From Aquilaria yunnanensis (taxonomy: Eukaryota > Streptophyta > Magnoliopsida > Malvales > Thymelaeaceae): a stretch of 64,000 nt of DNA. Of this stretch, positions 31,989 to 44,373 are shown piece after piece. Where the stretch lies: the NCBI GenBank assembly GCA_039654915.1, contig CM077597.1, positions 30,540,001 through 30,604,000 on the forward strand. The letters are read 5' to 3'. Under the pieces are notes generated by a model. The model was given only the letters and a program-made list of their open reading frames with translations. It did not search any database and had not been told where the DNA came from. The number at the start of each line of letters is the position of its first letter. Within the stretch, counting starts at the first letter, position 1. The position numbers and the translations under genes were made by a program.

Positions 31989-33340
31989 TTGATGGCGGAG
32001 AATTATTCAGGCATTGTTAGGTCACTGGTGTTAGCCAAAAAATTTGAGTTGAAGTCAGCCTTTATTTATCTCATCCAGAAAAACCAATTCAAAGGCTTAG
32101 CTTCAGAGGACCCTAACACTCATATAGTGGATTTCTTGGCACTTTCAAGGCCATTAGAATCTCCACCAATGCTATTAGGCTTTGTTTATTTCCTTTTTTA
32201 CTTTGAGACAAGACTAACGAATAGTATCAATTACTTCAACCAGGAAGTATTGCCACATGGAATAAAATGGCTGAGAAGTTTTTGAGCAAGTTCTTTCCTC
32301 CTTCAAATGCTACCCACTTAAGAGCTTCCATAGTGACATTTAAGCAAGAGGAGATGTAGCTTATTTCAGAGGCATGAAAGAGGTTTAAGGAATTGCTAAA
32401 AAAGTTCCCACAACATGGATTCTTGGATTTCCAATCAATCCAATTGTTCTATAAAGGCTTAGTACCTACTTCAATGTTTATGATTTATGCTTTAGTTGGT
32501 GGATCCTTGATGTCTAAGACAACCTATAATACCGTCCAAATTCTTGAGCAATTGACACTTAATTGAGAGTAATGACCTGCTAAAAGAGCTTAACCAAGAA
32601 ATGGGTACTTGAAACAAATCAATTGACAATTTTGTTAGCACAAATGGCATCTCTTATGAATCAAGTATCCAAGATGACCAACATGAAGAAGCCAAAAATT
32701 GAACAAGTTGTTGCCTTTACTTCAAACATGTTTAGAGCACTTATGGACATAGAGTATGAACAAGCAAATTTCGTGGGCTGGAACTTTGGGTTTAGAGGCA
32801 ACAAAATGGGAAATCAATATAACCTAAATTGGAGGAATCATAATAGCAGCAAAAGGAATGTTCAATAACTGCCACCACCTCCTAGTTTTAATCAAGCTCA
32901 AATGGAAAAAGAAGCCTTCTATGGAAGAACTTATGTTACAATTCATGAAGGAAATAAAGGATAGGATGGAGAAGAATGATTCTAAAATGACTAACTTGAG
33001 TTTTACCATTCCAAGAATGAGGGCTAATATGAGTGAAAGCATAAAAAATACAGAGAATCAAATTGAGCAATTGGCCTTGGCTGTGAAGGCCTCTCAAAAA
33101 GGAAAATTTCCTAGTGACAATGAGATAAATCCAATGGAGCATTGTCAAGCCATCATTCTTAGAGGAGGCAAGCAACTTGAATACCCATACAAGAATATAT
33201 TGTTTCAAGATACTCTTATGGTTGAAATTGAAGAGCAAGTGGAAGAGGAGCAAGTGGCGGAGTTGCCTAAAAAGCAACCGTCTAAGGTTTACCAAGTCCC
33301 ACCCAACCCACCTTTGTCATTCCTGCAAAAGTTCTAAAAG
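31989..33340 (+). pseudogene. Athila gag (element E)
   Basis: 'FELKSAFIYLIQKNQFKGL', 'EDPNTHIVDFLAL', 'FLSKFFPPSNATHLRA', 'FKELLKKFPQHGF' and 'LFYKGLVPTSM' follow the Athila Gag order. The C-terminal part has a glutamate-rich 'EIEEQVEEEQVAELPKK' segment. No intact zinc knuckle is visible. Frameshifts and stops occur (near 32210, 32360, 32567 and 32868). Confidence 0.8.
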
Positions 33341-33499
33341 AAGAAGCATGAGGAGCAATATGGGAAATTCTTGGAGACTTTCAAAAAGCTTCACAACAAT
33401 ATTCCTCTCTTGCAGACATTGACTCAAATGCCTAAATATGCCATGTTCTTTAAGGATATCATTACCAAGAAGAGAAAATTTGAAGATTATGAAACCATC

Positions 33500-33904
33500 A
33501 AGCTAAATGAATAATGTAGTGCAATCCTCCAAAGAAAGCTCCCTCAAAAGCTCAAACATTCAGGGAGTTTCATTGTGCCATGCTTTAATAATTCTTCTTC
33601 TCAGGATATGGCATTGTGTGATCTTAGTGTGAGCATTAATCTTATGCCTTTGTCATTTTTTAGGAAACTTGGGTTCGGTAAGGTCAAGCCATCCACTATA
33701 TGTCTTCAACTTACCGATTGATCATTATCTTATCTAAAAGGAGTGGTAGATGATGTATTTGTCAAAGTTGGAAATTTTGTTTTTCCAATGGACTTTGTCA
33801 TACTTGACATGGAGGAAGACCAAGACATATCATTGATCCTTGAAAGACCTTTCTTGGTAACTAGCAAGGCATTGATTGATGTTGAGCAAGGAAATTTAAC
33901 TTAA
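33500..33904 (+). pseudogene. Athila aspartic protease (element E)
   Basis: 'LPQKLKHSGSFIVPC', 'DLSVSINLMPLSFFRKLGF', '[17 protein letters not shown]' and '[14 protein letters not shown]' match Athila proteases. The usual active-site Asp-Leu-Gly-Ala has become DLSV. There is a stop at 33719. Confidence 0.8.
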
Positions 33905-33991
33905 TTGGTTACTGAAAAGAGCATGCAGTTCAACAATTCCTAAGCTATTAAAGCTCTGGATGAGGTTAGTGCTTGTTTCTTTGTAGATATT

Positions 33992-35560
33992 ATGGATGCT
34001 TTCCTAGATAAAGTTAAATTGGAGTTAATATATGATGATCCACTCTTGAGAACCTTGATGAGTTGTGATGATGATGTTGTTGAGAAAAATATGATTGATA
34101 AATTTTGTGCTTTGAATGCATTGGTAGAAGATAGAACTTTGGTGACTTCATGTGAGGATTTATGTTTGCTTGATGTGAATGAGAAAAGTGTACTAAATTT
34201 GGATTTGAAAGTGTTATTAGATGAATTGAAGTATTTTTTCTTGGGTCCTAATAATTCTTATCTAGGTATTATGTCTTCATGCCTATATTTTTTAGTGGAG
34301 GAAAAGTTGTTGAGGATATTGAGCAAGTATAAAGATGCACTTGCATGGCCCATTAGTGATATCAAGGGCATTAGACCTTCTATTTGCATGCATAAGGTTA
34401 GAATGAAAGAAACCTACACACCTATGGTTGAGTACAAAATGAGGCTAAATCCTGCCAGGAAAGAAGTGGTGAGGATGAAGATATTGAAACTCTTAAATGT
34501 CGGTGTCATTTATCTCATCTTTGATAGCTAATGGGTTAGCCCCATTCAAGTGGTACAAATGAAAGTGGGGGATAACCATAGTGACTGATAAAAACTTTGA
34601 CATCATTGGCATTAAAACCGTCACCGGTTTAAGGGAATGTTAGAATGAAAGGCACCTACACACCTATGGTTAAGCAGCAAAGGAGGCTAAATCTTGCCAT
34701 GAAAGAAATAGTGAGGATGAAGATATTGAAACTCTTAAATGTCGGTATCACTTATCCCATCTGTGATAGCTGATGGGTTAGCTCCGTTCAAGTGGTACCA
34801 AAAAAAGTAGGGGATAACCATCATGATGAATAAAAACTTTAACAACATTGCCATTTGAACCGTCACCAGTTTGAAGGTGTGTATAAATTGCTAGAAGCTC
34901 AACAAGGTAACTAGAAAAGATCACTTTTCTCTTTCTTTCATTTATCAAATGTTTGATAGGTTGGCTGGCCATGAGTATTATTTTTTTTTTTTTACGGTTA
35001 TTCCAGGTACAACCAAATAGCCATTACACTAGAAGACCAAGAAAAAAGAACTTCCACTTATCCTTATGGCACCTTTGCTTTTAGAAGGATGTTGCAACAT
35101 TTCAAAGGTTCATGATGGCTATCTTTGCCAACATGGTAGAGAAGATTTTCGAGGTGTTCATGGATGATTTTTTTATGTTTGGATTCTCCTTTGATGATTG
35201 CTTGGGTAACTTGGAAAAGGTGTTAAAGAGATGTGAAATAACAAACCTTGCTCTTAGTTGGGTGAAATGCCACTTCATGGTGAAATCCAACATAGTTCTT
35301 GGACACAAAGTTCCTTCCAAAGGCATTGAGGCAAATAAAGCAAAATTTATGGCATTGAAAAATTGCCTCCACCTAAGAATGTTAAAGGTGTGAAAAGTTT
35401 TCTTGGGCATGCAAGATATTATAGATGATTCATCAAGGATTTCTATAAAATTTTGAAGCCTTTTTGTTCATTGTTGGAGAAGGACACTAAATTTGAGTTT
35501 GATGATAGTTGCATAGTAGCCTTTGAGTTGATCATGAAGAAGCTTGTGGAGGCTTTCATT
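33992..35560 (+). pseudogene. Athila reverse transcriptase (element E)
   Basis: Lead-in 'LLRILSKYKDALAWPISDI' and 'GIRPSICMHKVRMKE' begins the RT region (34300-34440). The catalytic block is 'VFMDDFFMFGFSFDDCL' near 35155-35205. Between them a 242-bp segment is present twice (34398-34877) and the central RT motifs are damaged. 'FLGHARYYRXFIKDFYK' at 35400-35450 follows. Confidence 0.85.
34398..34877 (+). repeat. 242-bp tandem duplication inside the RT of element E
   Basis: The segment starting 'agaatgaaaga' at 34400 restarts at 34642. Both copies run through 'cctacacacctatggtt', 'aaactcttaaatgtcggt' and 'gggttagc' to 'accgtcacc'. The copies differ at many positions, so the duplication is old. 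The period is not a multiple of three. Confidence 0.9.
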
Positions 35561-35569
35561 CTTGTTTCA

Positions 35570-36257
35570 CTAGATTGGAGTCAACCATTTAAAATTTTGT
35601 ATAATGCAAATGACTTTGCAGTATGAGCAGTGTTCGGTCAAAAAAGAGTGAAGATATTTAGGGCTCTCTATTATGCAAGCAAGACCTTAGGCCAAACACA
35701 ACAAAACTACACCACCACAAAAAAGGAGCTTTTGGTGGTGGTGTTCTTTCTTGACAAGTTTTGGCAATACATTCTTGGAGTCAAAGTGATTGTGTTCACC
35801 AACCATGTAGTTATTCGTTATCTCTTCACAAAAAGGGATTTTAAACCAAGGTTGATTCAGTGGATTTTGCTTCTATAAAAGTTTGAAGTTTAGATTTGAG
35901 ACAAGAATGGAAGTGAAAATGTTGTGGTAGACCATCTTTCATGTCTCAAGTTGGAGGAAGAGCAACATCCATTGCCTATCAATGAGTCATTTTTGGATGA
36001 ATATCTTTTAAAGGTAAAAGCTAGCACTCCTTGGTTTTCCAATTATGTGGTCTGTGGAATGTTGCCTTCGGAGTTGAATTCTTAGGAAAAGAAGAGGTTC
36101 TTAGTGGAAGTACAACATTATTCATAGGATGAACCCTTGTTATTCAAAAGGTGTGCTGACCAAGTCATTAGGAGGTGTGTTCCCAAGGAGGAAGTACTGG
36201 ATATCATTCATCATTTTCATTCATCTCCTTATGAAGGACATTTTAGACCAACAAGTA
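35570..36257 (+). pseudogene. Athila RNase H and start of integrase (element E)
   Basis: RNase H: 'RALYYASKTLGQTQQNYTTT', 'VIVFTNHVVIRYLF' and 'VDHLSCL'. Integrase starts with 'LFKRCADQVIRRCVPKEE' and the His pair in 'IIHHFHSSPYEGHFRPTS', then is cut at 36257. The Cys pair of the zinc finger and the DDE core are missing. Confidence 0.85.
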
Positions 36258-38696
36258 TGAGGGAACCTCTTACTTACCCTAATATAAGGTGCTCCCAGGA
36301 TCTTAGGATAGTCAGGATTTAATAATATTGCTCTTAGTTGCAAATGGCTAAGCTAATACTTATGTTGTTTAAAACTTTATACTAGTTGATTATCTTATGA
36401 CATGAATCCATGCATGCTTAACTTCAGCATTTGGAGAGAAATAATAAATAAATAAATAAATTTTCAAAATACTTTCCATGGCATTCATTAAACATTTGAA
36501 ACACATACTGAAGTCATATAAATATATTTATTTAAACTTCCAAGCATTAGCTTATGTATAAATAACACTTAACTTATGTACATCCATAAGCAACCACTGT
36601 GTATATACAGACATATAAACTAAATAAGTCCATGCACGCTTGTCAAACTAGAGGCATTTCCTTTGTACCTAAGTACCCAATATGTACAAAGTCTGAGACT
36701 ATCAATATAACTCCCACCTGAGCATAGAAGCTCCATAAATGAAAAGTCCAACTTCTCCTTGTGCACTTTGCTTGTATCTGTCAAGGCTATTTTAAATACT
36801 TAGTTAGTACATTAATATTACTAACCAATAGCTTAGAATCATTAAAGCTTCATGTACTTTAAATAGTTACACCAAAACCGTGCTTAACAACTCTTCAGTG
36901 GGTGTTAGACTTTACACTATTAGTATCTGCACAATGTGATACTTAAGGGACTAAGAATTATAAATTTTCAGTAAGGAATTAAATACTTGCAAAATAAACT
37001 TTAAGATCCAGCATGTATAACACATATACACATCTTAACGTGAGCTTAAAACGTTATGAGGTCTTGACTAATGGCCACTAGTATGGGTTCTGTGGCGGGG
37101 AACCCATCCTCAACCTAGTCCTTATTACAAGAACTTAACTCTTGCCTTAGCAAGCTTGGCCTGCCATTACTTAGCCTTGCTTATACTGTACATGAGTTCT
37201 TGGTGGCTAATTCTTACTAATCTTGGTAGCTTAGCTAGGGTACTGTTGAGCGTGAAAGCACATCTTGAATACTTAGTACCCTGTATACTTACTTAAGGGC
37301 TATTTAATTACTTAGTCCTTAAGCCACTTATTGTCCACCTCTTACTCTCTTAATTAGTATATTGTAAAAATACATAATGCATCAATTTTAATTTGAAATT
37401 AAAATCCCTTTCCTGGAATAATTAGTGCAAGCAAGCACCAACTTCAATGTCCTTGTGGTCTCAGTTTTTGTATTCTTCTTTGTACCCTTTATAGTAGCTT
37501 CAGTATTTCTGTTTTAATTGATCATTTAACTACATAAATAAATAATAATTAGCACAATACTACAACAACCCTTATGGTTTAAGTGGTTAGGAATAACCCT
37601 CTCATTGGTTTCCAATTAACCAGTCATTTACTCAACAAATACATAACAAAAAAAAAACGTTTCTTGGTTCTCTTTGATTTCTTATTTGTTACCTTAACAA
37701 AAACTAACAATTAAATAACAAAAAGGTCATTTGTTCAATTTTATGGCTTCTTCCTAGCCAATCAACCAAAAAAAATAAAATAAAATAAAGTTTCGTTCAC
37801 CTCCACAACTTCAACCGTAACTTTAGCTTCCTAAAATTTACCTGCTTGATTCAAGCTTCCATGCTTATTTCTCTCAAGAAACAAGCTTGGAACCAATTTA
37901 ATCAACAATAACAGCCCCTCTACCAACAAAATAAAATAGGAAATTAACAAAAAATAATTAATTGCTTGCTTACCAAAAATGGGCTCAAAACTTAACTCTT
38001 TATGCAAGAAGTCCAACTTTTCTTCCAAAATTTCCTTGAATTTGTGATTAATTTGGTGGATTGGAGCTTGGATGGTGTGGTTATGGAGGTTCGAAGGAGA
38101 GGGAAAGAAGCTTTCAGGTGGTGGAAGGAGATGGATGAAGAAGACAATAATGAAATAAAATAATTAAGTCAACTTTGGCATGCCACATATTTGTCACGCA
38201 GCTGGTCCTTTCTTTTTACTCAGTAGTATGTTGGACACTTCCCTGTAACTAAAAATAAACCTCAGGACCAAAATCGGAATTATCCTGCGTCTGAATCCCT
38301 CCTTAACCTTAATTACATGCCCAGTCCTCAACTTTGACCGACGTGCAATTTAATCCTAATACTTCTGAGGGTTGCACATAAACCATTTACAGAAAATTTA
38401 GTCAACTTACAATTTCACAAGGGTAGAGTGGAAATCATGAAAAATTGTAATACTTTAAATTTAATATTTTTCCATCCTCTACCTAATCGTGAAATAAAAG
38501 TAGGTCACTATATGGAATGACTAAAATGCCTTTCTTGGTCCAGTTTTCTTAAATGACCAATTTTTTTCCTTTTTAAGCTACTATATTTTATTAAACTAAG
38601 AATTTGCTTGCATTAAATATTCTAAGTATATTAAATTACTAAAATAACTAATGTTACCTCAGTAATTATGGTCCAAATTTTTAGAGAGTCGTTACA
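36258..38696 (-). repeat. 3' LTR of chromovirus D
   Basis: On the minus strand it begins 'tgtaacgactctctaaaa' at 38696, after a purine-rich tract 'ggtatggagaa' (38697-38707). The left edge at 36258 is where Athila integrase homology stops and 'tgagggaacctcttac' begins. Its first part ('ccctaatataagg', 'cccaggatcttaggatag') aligns with the start of LTR F. At about 2.4 kb it fits the long LTRs of this lineage. No coding content. Confidence 0.65.
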
Positions 38697-38761
38697 TTCT
38701 CCATACCTTGTGAAATTTGGTCCTCCAAATTCCACTATAACTGAGCAAATTCTTTTGGATA

Positions 38762-40110
38762 CTAAACTTGCATATCCTGTCCAGTTTTCCAAGTGGTTTC
38801 TTCTTCTATATGGTTTGGCCATAAGATCTTAACCATAGGTATCCACTTGGTCCTTAACTTCCTTACTTGCCTATCTAGAATTTTAACCGGGAATTTTTTG
38901 TAGGTTAGGTCTTCCCTTATTGAGACTGAGGATGAAGTTATCACTTGTCTTGGGTTTGTTAAACATTTCCTTAATAAATTTACATGAAACATGTTATGTA
39001 CGTGCGACAAGTAAGGTGGCAAAGCCAACTTATAAGCCACATTTCCTACTTTTTCAAGGATTTCATAAGGGCCTATATACCTTGGGGCAAGTTTACTCCT
39101 TTGATCAAATCTGGTCACCCCTTTCATAGAAGACACTTTCAACAACACTTTATCTCCTATGTCAAAACTTAGTTCTTGCCTCTTTCTATTTGCATATATT
39201 TCTTGCTGATTATTGGCAGCTTTGGTCCTTTTCTAGAAAAACTTAATCTTTGCTGTTGTCTTAACAATGATTTCAGGTCTGACTTGAATTCAGTTTGTCA
39301 AGTCTGCCTAACAATGAGGGAGTCATGCACTTTTGCCCATATAGAGCTTTATATGGTGCCATACTTATAACTGCTTGGTAGCTATTATTATAGGCAAATT
39401 CTGCAAGTGGTAAATGATGATCCTAACCGTCCTTAAAGTCCATGGCATACATTCTCATCATATCTTCTAGGGTTTGTATTACTCTTTCAGACTAGCCATC
39501 AGTCTGAGAATGGTATGCGGTACTTAGGCTCACATTGGTGCCTAATGCTTTTTGAAAGGACATCCAAAATTTAAATGCAACCCTTGGATCTCGGTTTGAT
39601 ACTATTTGATCAGGGATGCCATGTAACATCACCACTTCTTTTACGTACAACTATGTTAACTTCTCCAATGTGTTGGTAACCTTGGTCGGTAAAAAATGAG
39701 CTGACTTAATCAGCCTATCGACTATTACCCACACAGAGTCTTGTCGGTCTCTAGTACTTGGTAACCCTACTAGGAAATCCATCGTTATGGACCCCCACTT
39801 CCTTTTCAGTAATGAAAGGCTTTGCAGTGTTCCTGCAGGCTTTTGGTGTTCACCCTTCACCATTTGGCTTGCAAGACACCTACTTACATGTTCAGCGATA
39901 TCTTTCTTAAGTCTAGGCCACCAAAAATGTGTCCTTAAGTCATGGTACATTTTGTTAACACGTGGGTGAGCACCTAACTTACTATTATGTGCTTCTTGGA
40001 GAACTTGTTTCCTTAGTACGTCCACATTAGGCACATATAGTCTTTTCCCATGGTGTAACATCCCTTCCTTGTATCGAAACCTTTTCGCTACTGGACCATG
40101 CTTCTCTTCC
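38762..40110 (-). pseudogene. Integrase and chromodomain of chromovirus D
   Basis: Integrase: 'HNSKLGAHPRVNKMYHDLR', 'FWWPRLKKDIAEHVSRC', 'ITMDFLVGLPSTRDRQDSVW' and 'IVDRLIKSAHFLPT'. After the C-terminal GPY-type region ('LAPRYIGPYEILEKVGNVAY') comes a chromodomain at 38900-38762 ('FPVKILDRQVRKLRTKWIP', 'VKILWPNH', 'EETTWKTGQDM'). Chromodomains of this group bind histone marks and direct integration into heterochromatin. Stops occur near 39424 and 39495. Confidence 0.9.
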
Positions 40111-40123
40111 CCTAAGATCTTCT

Positions 40124-42110
40124 TTAGATCAGGTCCTTACTTTGAGCAGTTTTAACCTTAACCAACCATGCTGATTGGATCTCAAAAGCACACAACTGTG
40201 CTTCTTCCCAGGTTTTCCAAAACTCATGCAAAATTGAGAATTGCTCTTTTGAAATACCTTCAAAGGTACTAGACATTTGATCCTTTGAAAGGATCACCCT
40301 GGTGTATTTCTTGCTCAGTGCATCACCTACCACATCGCCCTTTCCTGCACAATATTCAATCGTGCAATTATAGTCGTTGATATACTCAATCATTCGCCTT
40401 TGTCTCATATTAAGTTCCTTTTGAGTTAACAAGTATTTTAGGCTTTTTTGGTCTGTAAAGATCCTAATAGACCTTCCTAGGAGACAATGTCTCCAAAGCT
40501 TCAGTGCAAAGACCACGGAAGCCAATTCCAAGTCATGCACTAGATAGTTCAGTTCATTAGGTTAGAGTTGTCTTGATCCATAAGCAATCACTTGCTTTTC
40601 CTGCATAAGCACACATCCTAATCCCAATCTAGACACATCTGTATAAATTTTGAATATAGTTCAGTTCATTAGGTTAGAGTTGTCTTGATCCATAAGCAAT
40701 CACTTGCTTTTCCTGCATAAGCACACATCCTAATCCCAATCTAGACACATCTGTATAAATTTTGAATATAGTTCAGTTCATTAGGTTAGAGTTGTCTTGA
40801 TTCATAAGCAATCACTTGCTTTTCCTGCATAAGCACACATCCTAATCCCAATCCAGACACATCTGTATAAATTTTGAATGTTTTATGTGGTTTTGGAAGG
40901 ATTAAGATAGGTGCAGAGGTAAGCCTTTTCTTAAGCTCTTGGAAATTGGTCTTACACTTGTTCGACCAATCGAACCTTTGAGACTTCTTGGTCAAGGCTT
41001 TTAGTGGGGAAGCTATCACAGAAAACTTTTCTATGAACCTTTGATAGTACCCCGCTAAACCGAGAAAACTCATAACTTCTCTTACCATGGTTGGTCTCTT
41101 CTAGTTTACCACAGCCTTAATTTTCTCATGATCAACTAACAATCCTTGATCATTTATAATATGCCCGAGAAAAGGAATTTTTCTAGCCCAAAATTGGCAC
41201 TTAGATAATTTTGCATAATACTGGTTTTCTATTAGCATTTGCAAAGCTATCTTAAGGTGTTCTTCATGTTCTTGTGGGGAATTTGAATACACCAAAATAT
41301 CATCAATGAACACTTCAACAAACTTGTCCAAATGTGGACTGAAGATCCTGTTCATGGCATCCATGAACACTGCAAGAGTGTTTGTAACTCCGAATGGCAT
41401 TACTGTGTACTCATAATGTCCATATCAAGTTCTGAATGCAGTCTTAAGGATATCCTCTTCCCTAACCCTTATCTGGAAATATCTAGACCTTAGATCAATT
41501 TTTCAAAAGATCATTGCCCTTTTTAATCTGTCAGATAGATCATTGATCTTGGGCAGTGGGTACTTGTTTTTCACTATCACAGCATTTAGCTTTCTGTAGT
41601 TGACACACAGTCTCAATGTGCCATCATTCTTTTTCACAAATAACATTGGTGCTCCCTAAGTTAAAAACACTGGGTCGTATAAACCCTTTTTCTAGCAGTT
41701 CTTCCAACTGCTTCTTTAATTCATCCATTTCAAGAGCTGACATTTGATATAGGGGTATCGAGATAGGTTTGGCACTAGGTTATAAGTGAAAAGAGAATTC
41801 AATATCTTTCCTGGGTGGTAAACCTAGTAAATCCACAAGAAATACTTCAGGGAATTGATTGGCTATTGGTATATCTTTGAGTTGCTCCTTAATAACCACT
41901 CCATTTAGTGCATAGCAATCCTCTTATTGGACTATAGGAATGAAATCCAAAATCTTAAGGTGAATATTCTCAGCATCACTTGCTAAACCTCCTGTACAAA
42001 TCACCCTTACCCCAGTTCCATCATCAAGGGTTACTTGGTGGTTTGCATAGTCGATTCGGGCCTTATGCTCTCTTAGCCAATCCATACCCAGCACTAATAG
42101 ACGAAGGGCT
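40124..42110 (-). pseudogene. Protease remnant, RT and RNase H of chromovirus D
   Basis: Protease remnant: 'LLVLGMDWLREHKARIDY' near 42090. RT: '[12 protein letters not shown]' near 41600, '[19 protein letters not shown]', the catalytic '[19 protein letters not shown]' (41320-41270) and '[10 protein letters not shown]'. RNase H: 'KIYTDVSGLGLGCVLMQEK' near 40870, then 'LELASVVFALKLWRHCLLG', 'IFTDQKSLKYL' and 'MRQRRMIEYINDY'. A 112-bp segment of RNase H is triplicated (separate entry). Several stops mark it as dead. Confidence 0.9.
40544..40879 (-). repeat. 112-bp triplication inside the RNase H of chromovirus D
   Basis: Three nearly identical units start at 40544, 40656 and 40768, each from 'atagttcagttcattagg' to 'ctgtataaattttgaat'. 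Only a few bases differ, so amplification is much younger than the element. Each unit encodes the first RNase H Asp motif ('IYTDVSRLGLGCVLMQEK'). The 112-bp period breaks the frame. Confidence 0.95.
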
Positions 42111-42120
42111 ATCGGCCACA

Positions 42121-42821
42121 TGACCTTCTTATTGGCAGACCTAACACCACCCTTGGGAACCTTGGGAGAAGGATCTACACTACCCTCGGAAATATATACA
42201 ACCAACTCTGGGAAAAATACTCTTTGCCATCCTTAGGAGTATATATTTCCAACCTTGGGAATGTAGGTCTATCATCCTCAATAGAAGAAATGCTTCCCAA
42301 AAATGATCTGCCCATCCGAAGGGCCTTCTTTAATCACCCTCAAGGGAAATCATTGTCCGAAAGGTTCTTAGATCCCCGAGGGATCTTAGGGAGAAATGAT
42401 AAATATAGTTTAGGGATCTTTGACAAAAACCTTGCACATGTCCTTACCTTCTAGGCATAACCACCCATGGCCAGCTGTAGACACCTCTCCCCGAAAGTAC
42501 GGACCAAATCCGGCTGAACACGTGTCCTATGTGTCCTGATCTACTCAGGTTAAGCATAATGGCCTCCTCATCCCGGCCTCCTATAAATACTTGGGGGTGG
42601 CTCCCAGGTAAAGAAGAAGAGGTATCCTTCTTTCCTGTTCTTGACTCTTAACTCCTAACAACTTCTCCCCTCGCATACTGGCTTGGTGTTGGAGAGCTCT
42701 CCCCTGGAAACACACTCCGGGGAGCTCCTAACCCTTATTCTTCATGTGCTACAGCTACTACTCAGGTGAAGGTCTACCAAAGGCTCAACATCTCCTACAC
42801 TAAAGATGTGCTAGAGCATCA
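42121..42821 (+). repeat. 5' LTR of element C
   Basis: The 3' edge is fixed by the primer site (LTR ends 'gagcatca' at 42821). A TATA box 'ctataaata' is at 42581. The 5' edge is uncertain: 42121 is the first TG after protease homology of D fades, but a start up to about 42206 is possible. The interior has 'gaagggccttc' and 'ccccgagggatcttag' blocks like the A/B LTRs. Confidence 0.55.
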
Positions 42822-44340
42822 TTTGGCACCGTCTGTAGGAAATAATTCCCAAATCACCATCGTGGAAACTTGGCATTCTAAGGATAAGGGCATTCCAAAG
42901 CCCCAGCCCATGCCTGAGCCTCCGCCAGTAAATGATCAGGCACTGCTAGAGTCTTCTTTTCCAGAGGATGACCATCCTCTAACGATCAGTATGGGTTTCC
43001 TGCGGGACTTCCAACACTTCATAGTAGCTGAAATGATGCAGCCACTCGACCAAAGGTGGTCACGTGCATGTTCTCACGTTAGGACCCTCTTCACCAGAGG
43101 TTCACCTGGAAAAGGGGCATCGATCATCTCGTTGGAGTTCTTTAAATAGGAGCTTCCATGGGGAGTCCTCGACAAAGACCTTCCATCTCATGGGCGGTAT
43201 GTGGCAGGGTCTAGATTAAAAGAGCCAAGGACTTCCCATTGCCAGAGCCCTTCTCTACCGGATAAGTCCTTTTCACCATGGCGTTGAAGTTACTCGCTGA
43301 GAAGAAGATGTTATTCTCCCTTGCCTGTGGCTGCCAAGCAACGAGGAGAGGATGGTACTTCTGTCCTTATGGAGAGAATTTTGTAAAGGTTGGAAAAGGT
43401 GGAGAAACAGGGCTCCAAAAAACCAGTTTGGTTGAGGTTATCAGAGACTTTTATTGGAGAGGAGTCCCCCTTTATTAGGGCAATAGTGGAAGCCCCTATG
43501 CCTAGTAACTTTTGAGTACCATGCTTGGAAATGTATGATGGGCGAAGTGACCCTCAGGCCCACTTAACAAAGTACAAAAGGAGCATGGTGTTGAAAGGGG
43601 CCGATGATGCCACTCTCTGCAAGTGCTTCGAGGTCACCTTATGGGCCGGATAAGGTCATGACCCTCAGGCCCACTCCCAACAACTCGTTGGTGCCCGGAA
43701 CCATAATGGGCTTCTAGGAATTATCTACTGCCTTTACTCAGCAATTCATAGGGAGTAGGCGGACAGTGAAGATGCCCGTCTAAATGTTTGATATAGCCCA
43801 AAAGAATAGGGAGACCATTCAGGATTATGTCGAGAGATTTAACAGAGAAGCACTCAGTGTTCCAGAATTTCACCCCAAGATCCGAATCCTTGCAATGATC
43901 AGAGGGCTGAGAAGGGACTCACAGCTCTTCTATGAGTTTTCAAAAGATCCCCCTGACAACCTCAGTGAATTCTACCAAAAGGCAGAGTAACATATGATAG
44001 CTAAGGAATTAAAAATGGGAGGGCCAAAGTCTGATCATCACCAGTCTGAAGGCAATAGTCACCAACCTCAGTATCAATTTGAGGGAGAAGGTAGACCTTA
44101 GAAATCCAAAGGAAGAAAGCCAATGACATTCACCCCCCTCAACACTTCAAGGATGAATATCCTTATGGCCTTGGAAAGCCAGGGAACTTCAATCAAACAT
44201 CTAAAGGCCATGACCTTGGATAACAGAAAGAACATTAAGAAGTACTACCAATTTAATTGAGACCACAGGCATGATACTAAGGATTGATTCGAATTGAGAA
44301 AGTACATTGAGTCCTTAATCAAACAAGGTCACCTTTAGCC
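42766..44340 (+). pseudogene. gag of element C
   Basis: The frame begins at ATG 42766 inside the LTR and crosses the primer site at 42822 ('LEHHLAPSVGNNSQ'), as in A and B. Later blocks: 'PLTISMGFLRDFQHFIVAEM', 'VLKGADDATLCKCFEV' (43590-43640), 'FDIAQKNRETIQDYVERFN', 'LRRDSQLFYEFSKDPPDNL' and the knuckle remnant 'YQFN*DHRHDTKD' with both Cys lost. There are frameshifts near 43150 and 43650 and stops at 43990 and 44260. Confidence 0.85.
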
Positions 44341-44373
44341 GGGGTTATCCAAACCATAACCACTAGACTACCC

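Larger units (their letters stand above)
30131..36257 (+). mobile_element. Athila-lineage Ty3/gypsy retrotransposon E, 5' part
   Basis: 5' LTR, tRNA-Asp-type primer site, gag, protease, RT, RNase H and the first residues of integrase are in Athila order on the plus strand. It stops in integrase at 36257, where chromovirus D begins. The rest would lie right of D and is not in the window. Many stops and a 242-bp internal tandem duplication mark an old copy. Confidence 0.85.
36258..42120 (-). mobile_element. Del/Tekay-type chromovirus D, 3' part
   Basis: On the minus strand: a protease remnant, RT, RNase H, integrase and a chromodomain, then the 3' LTR at 36258-38696. It is inserted in the integrase of element E and cut on the right by Tat element C. 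Gag and the 5' LTR would lie beyond C, outside the window. A candidate left duplication is aagta (36253-36257). Confidence 0.85.

Noticed and set aside
36329..36340. TG at 36329 as the left edge of the D LTR
   Set aside because: Athila integrase homology already ends near 36257, and sequence from 36258 aligns with the end of LTR F, so 36258 fits better.
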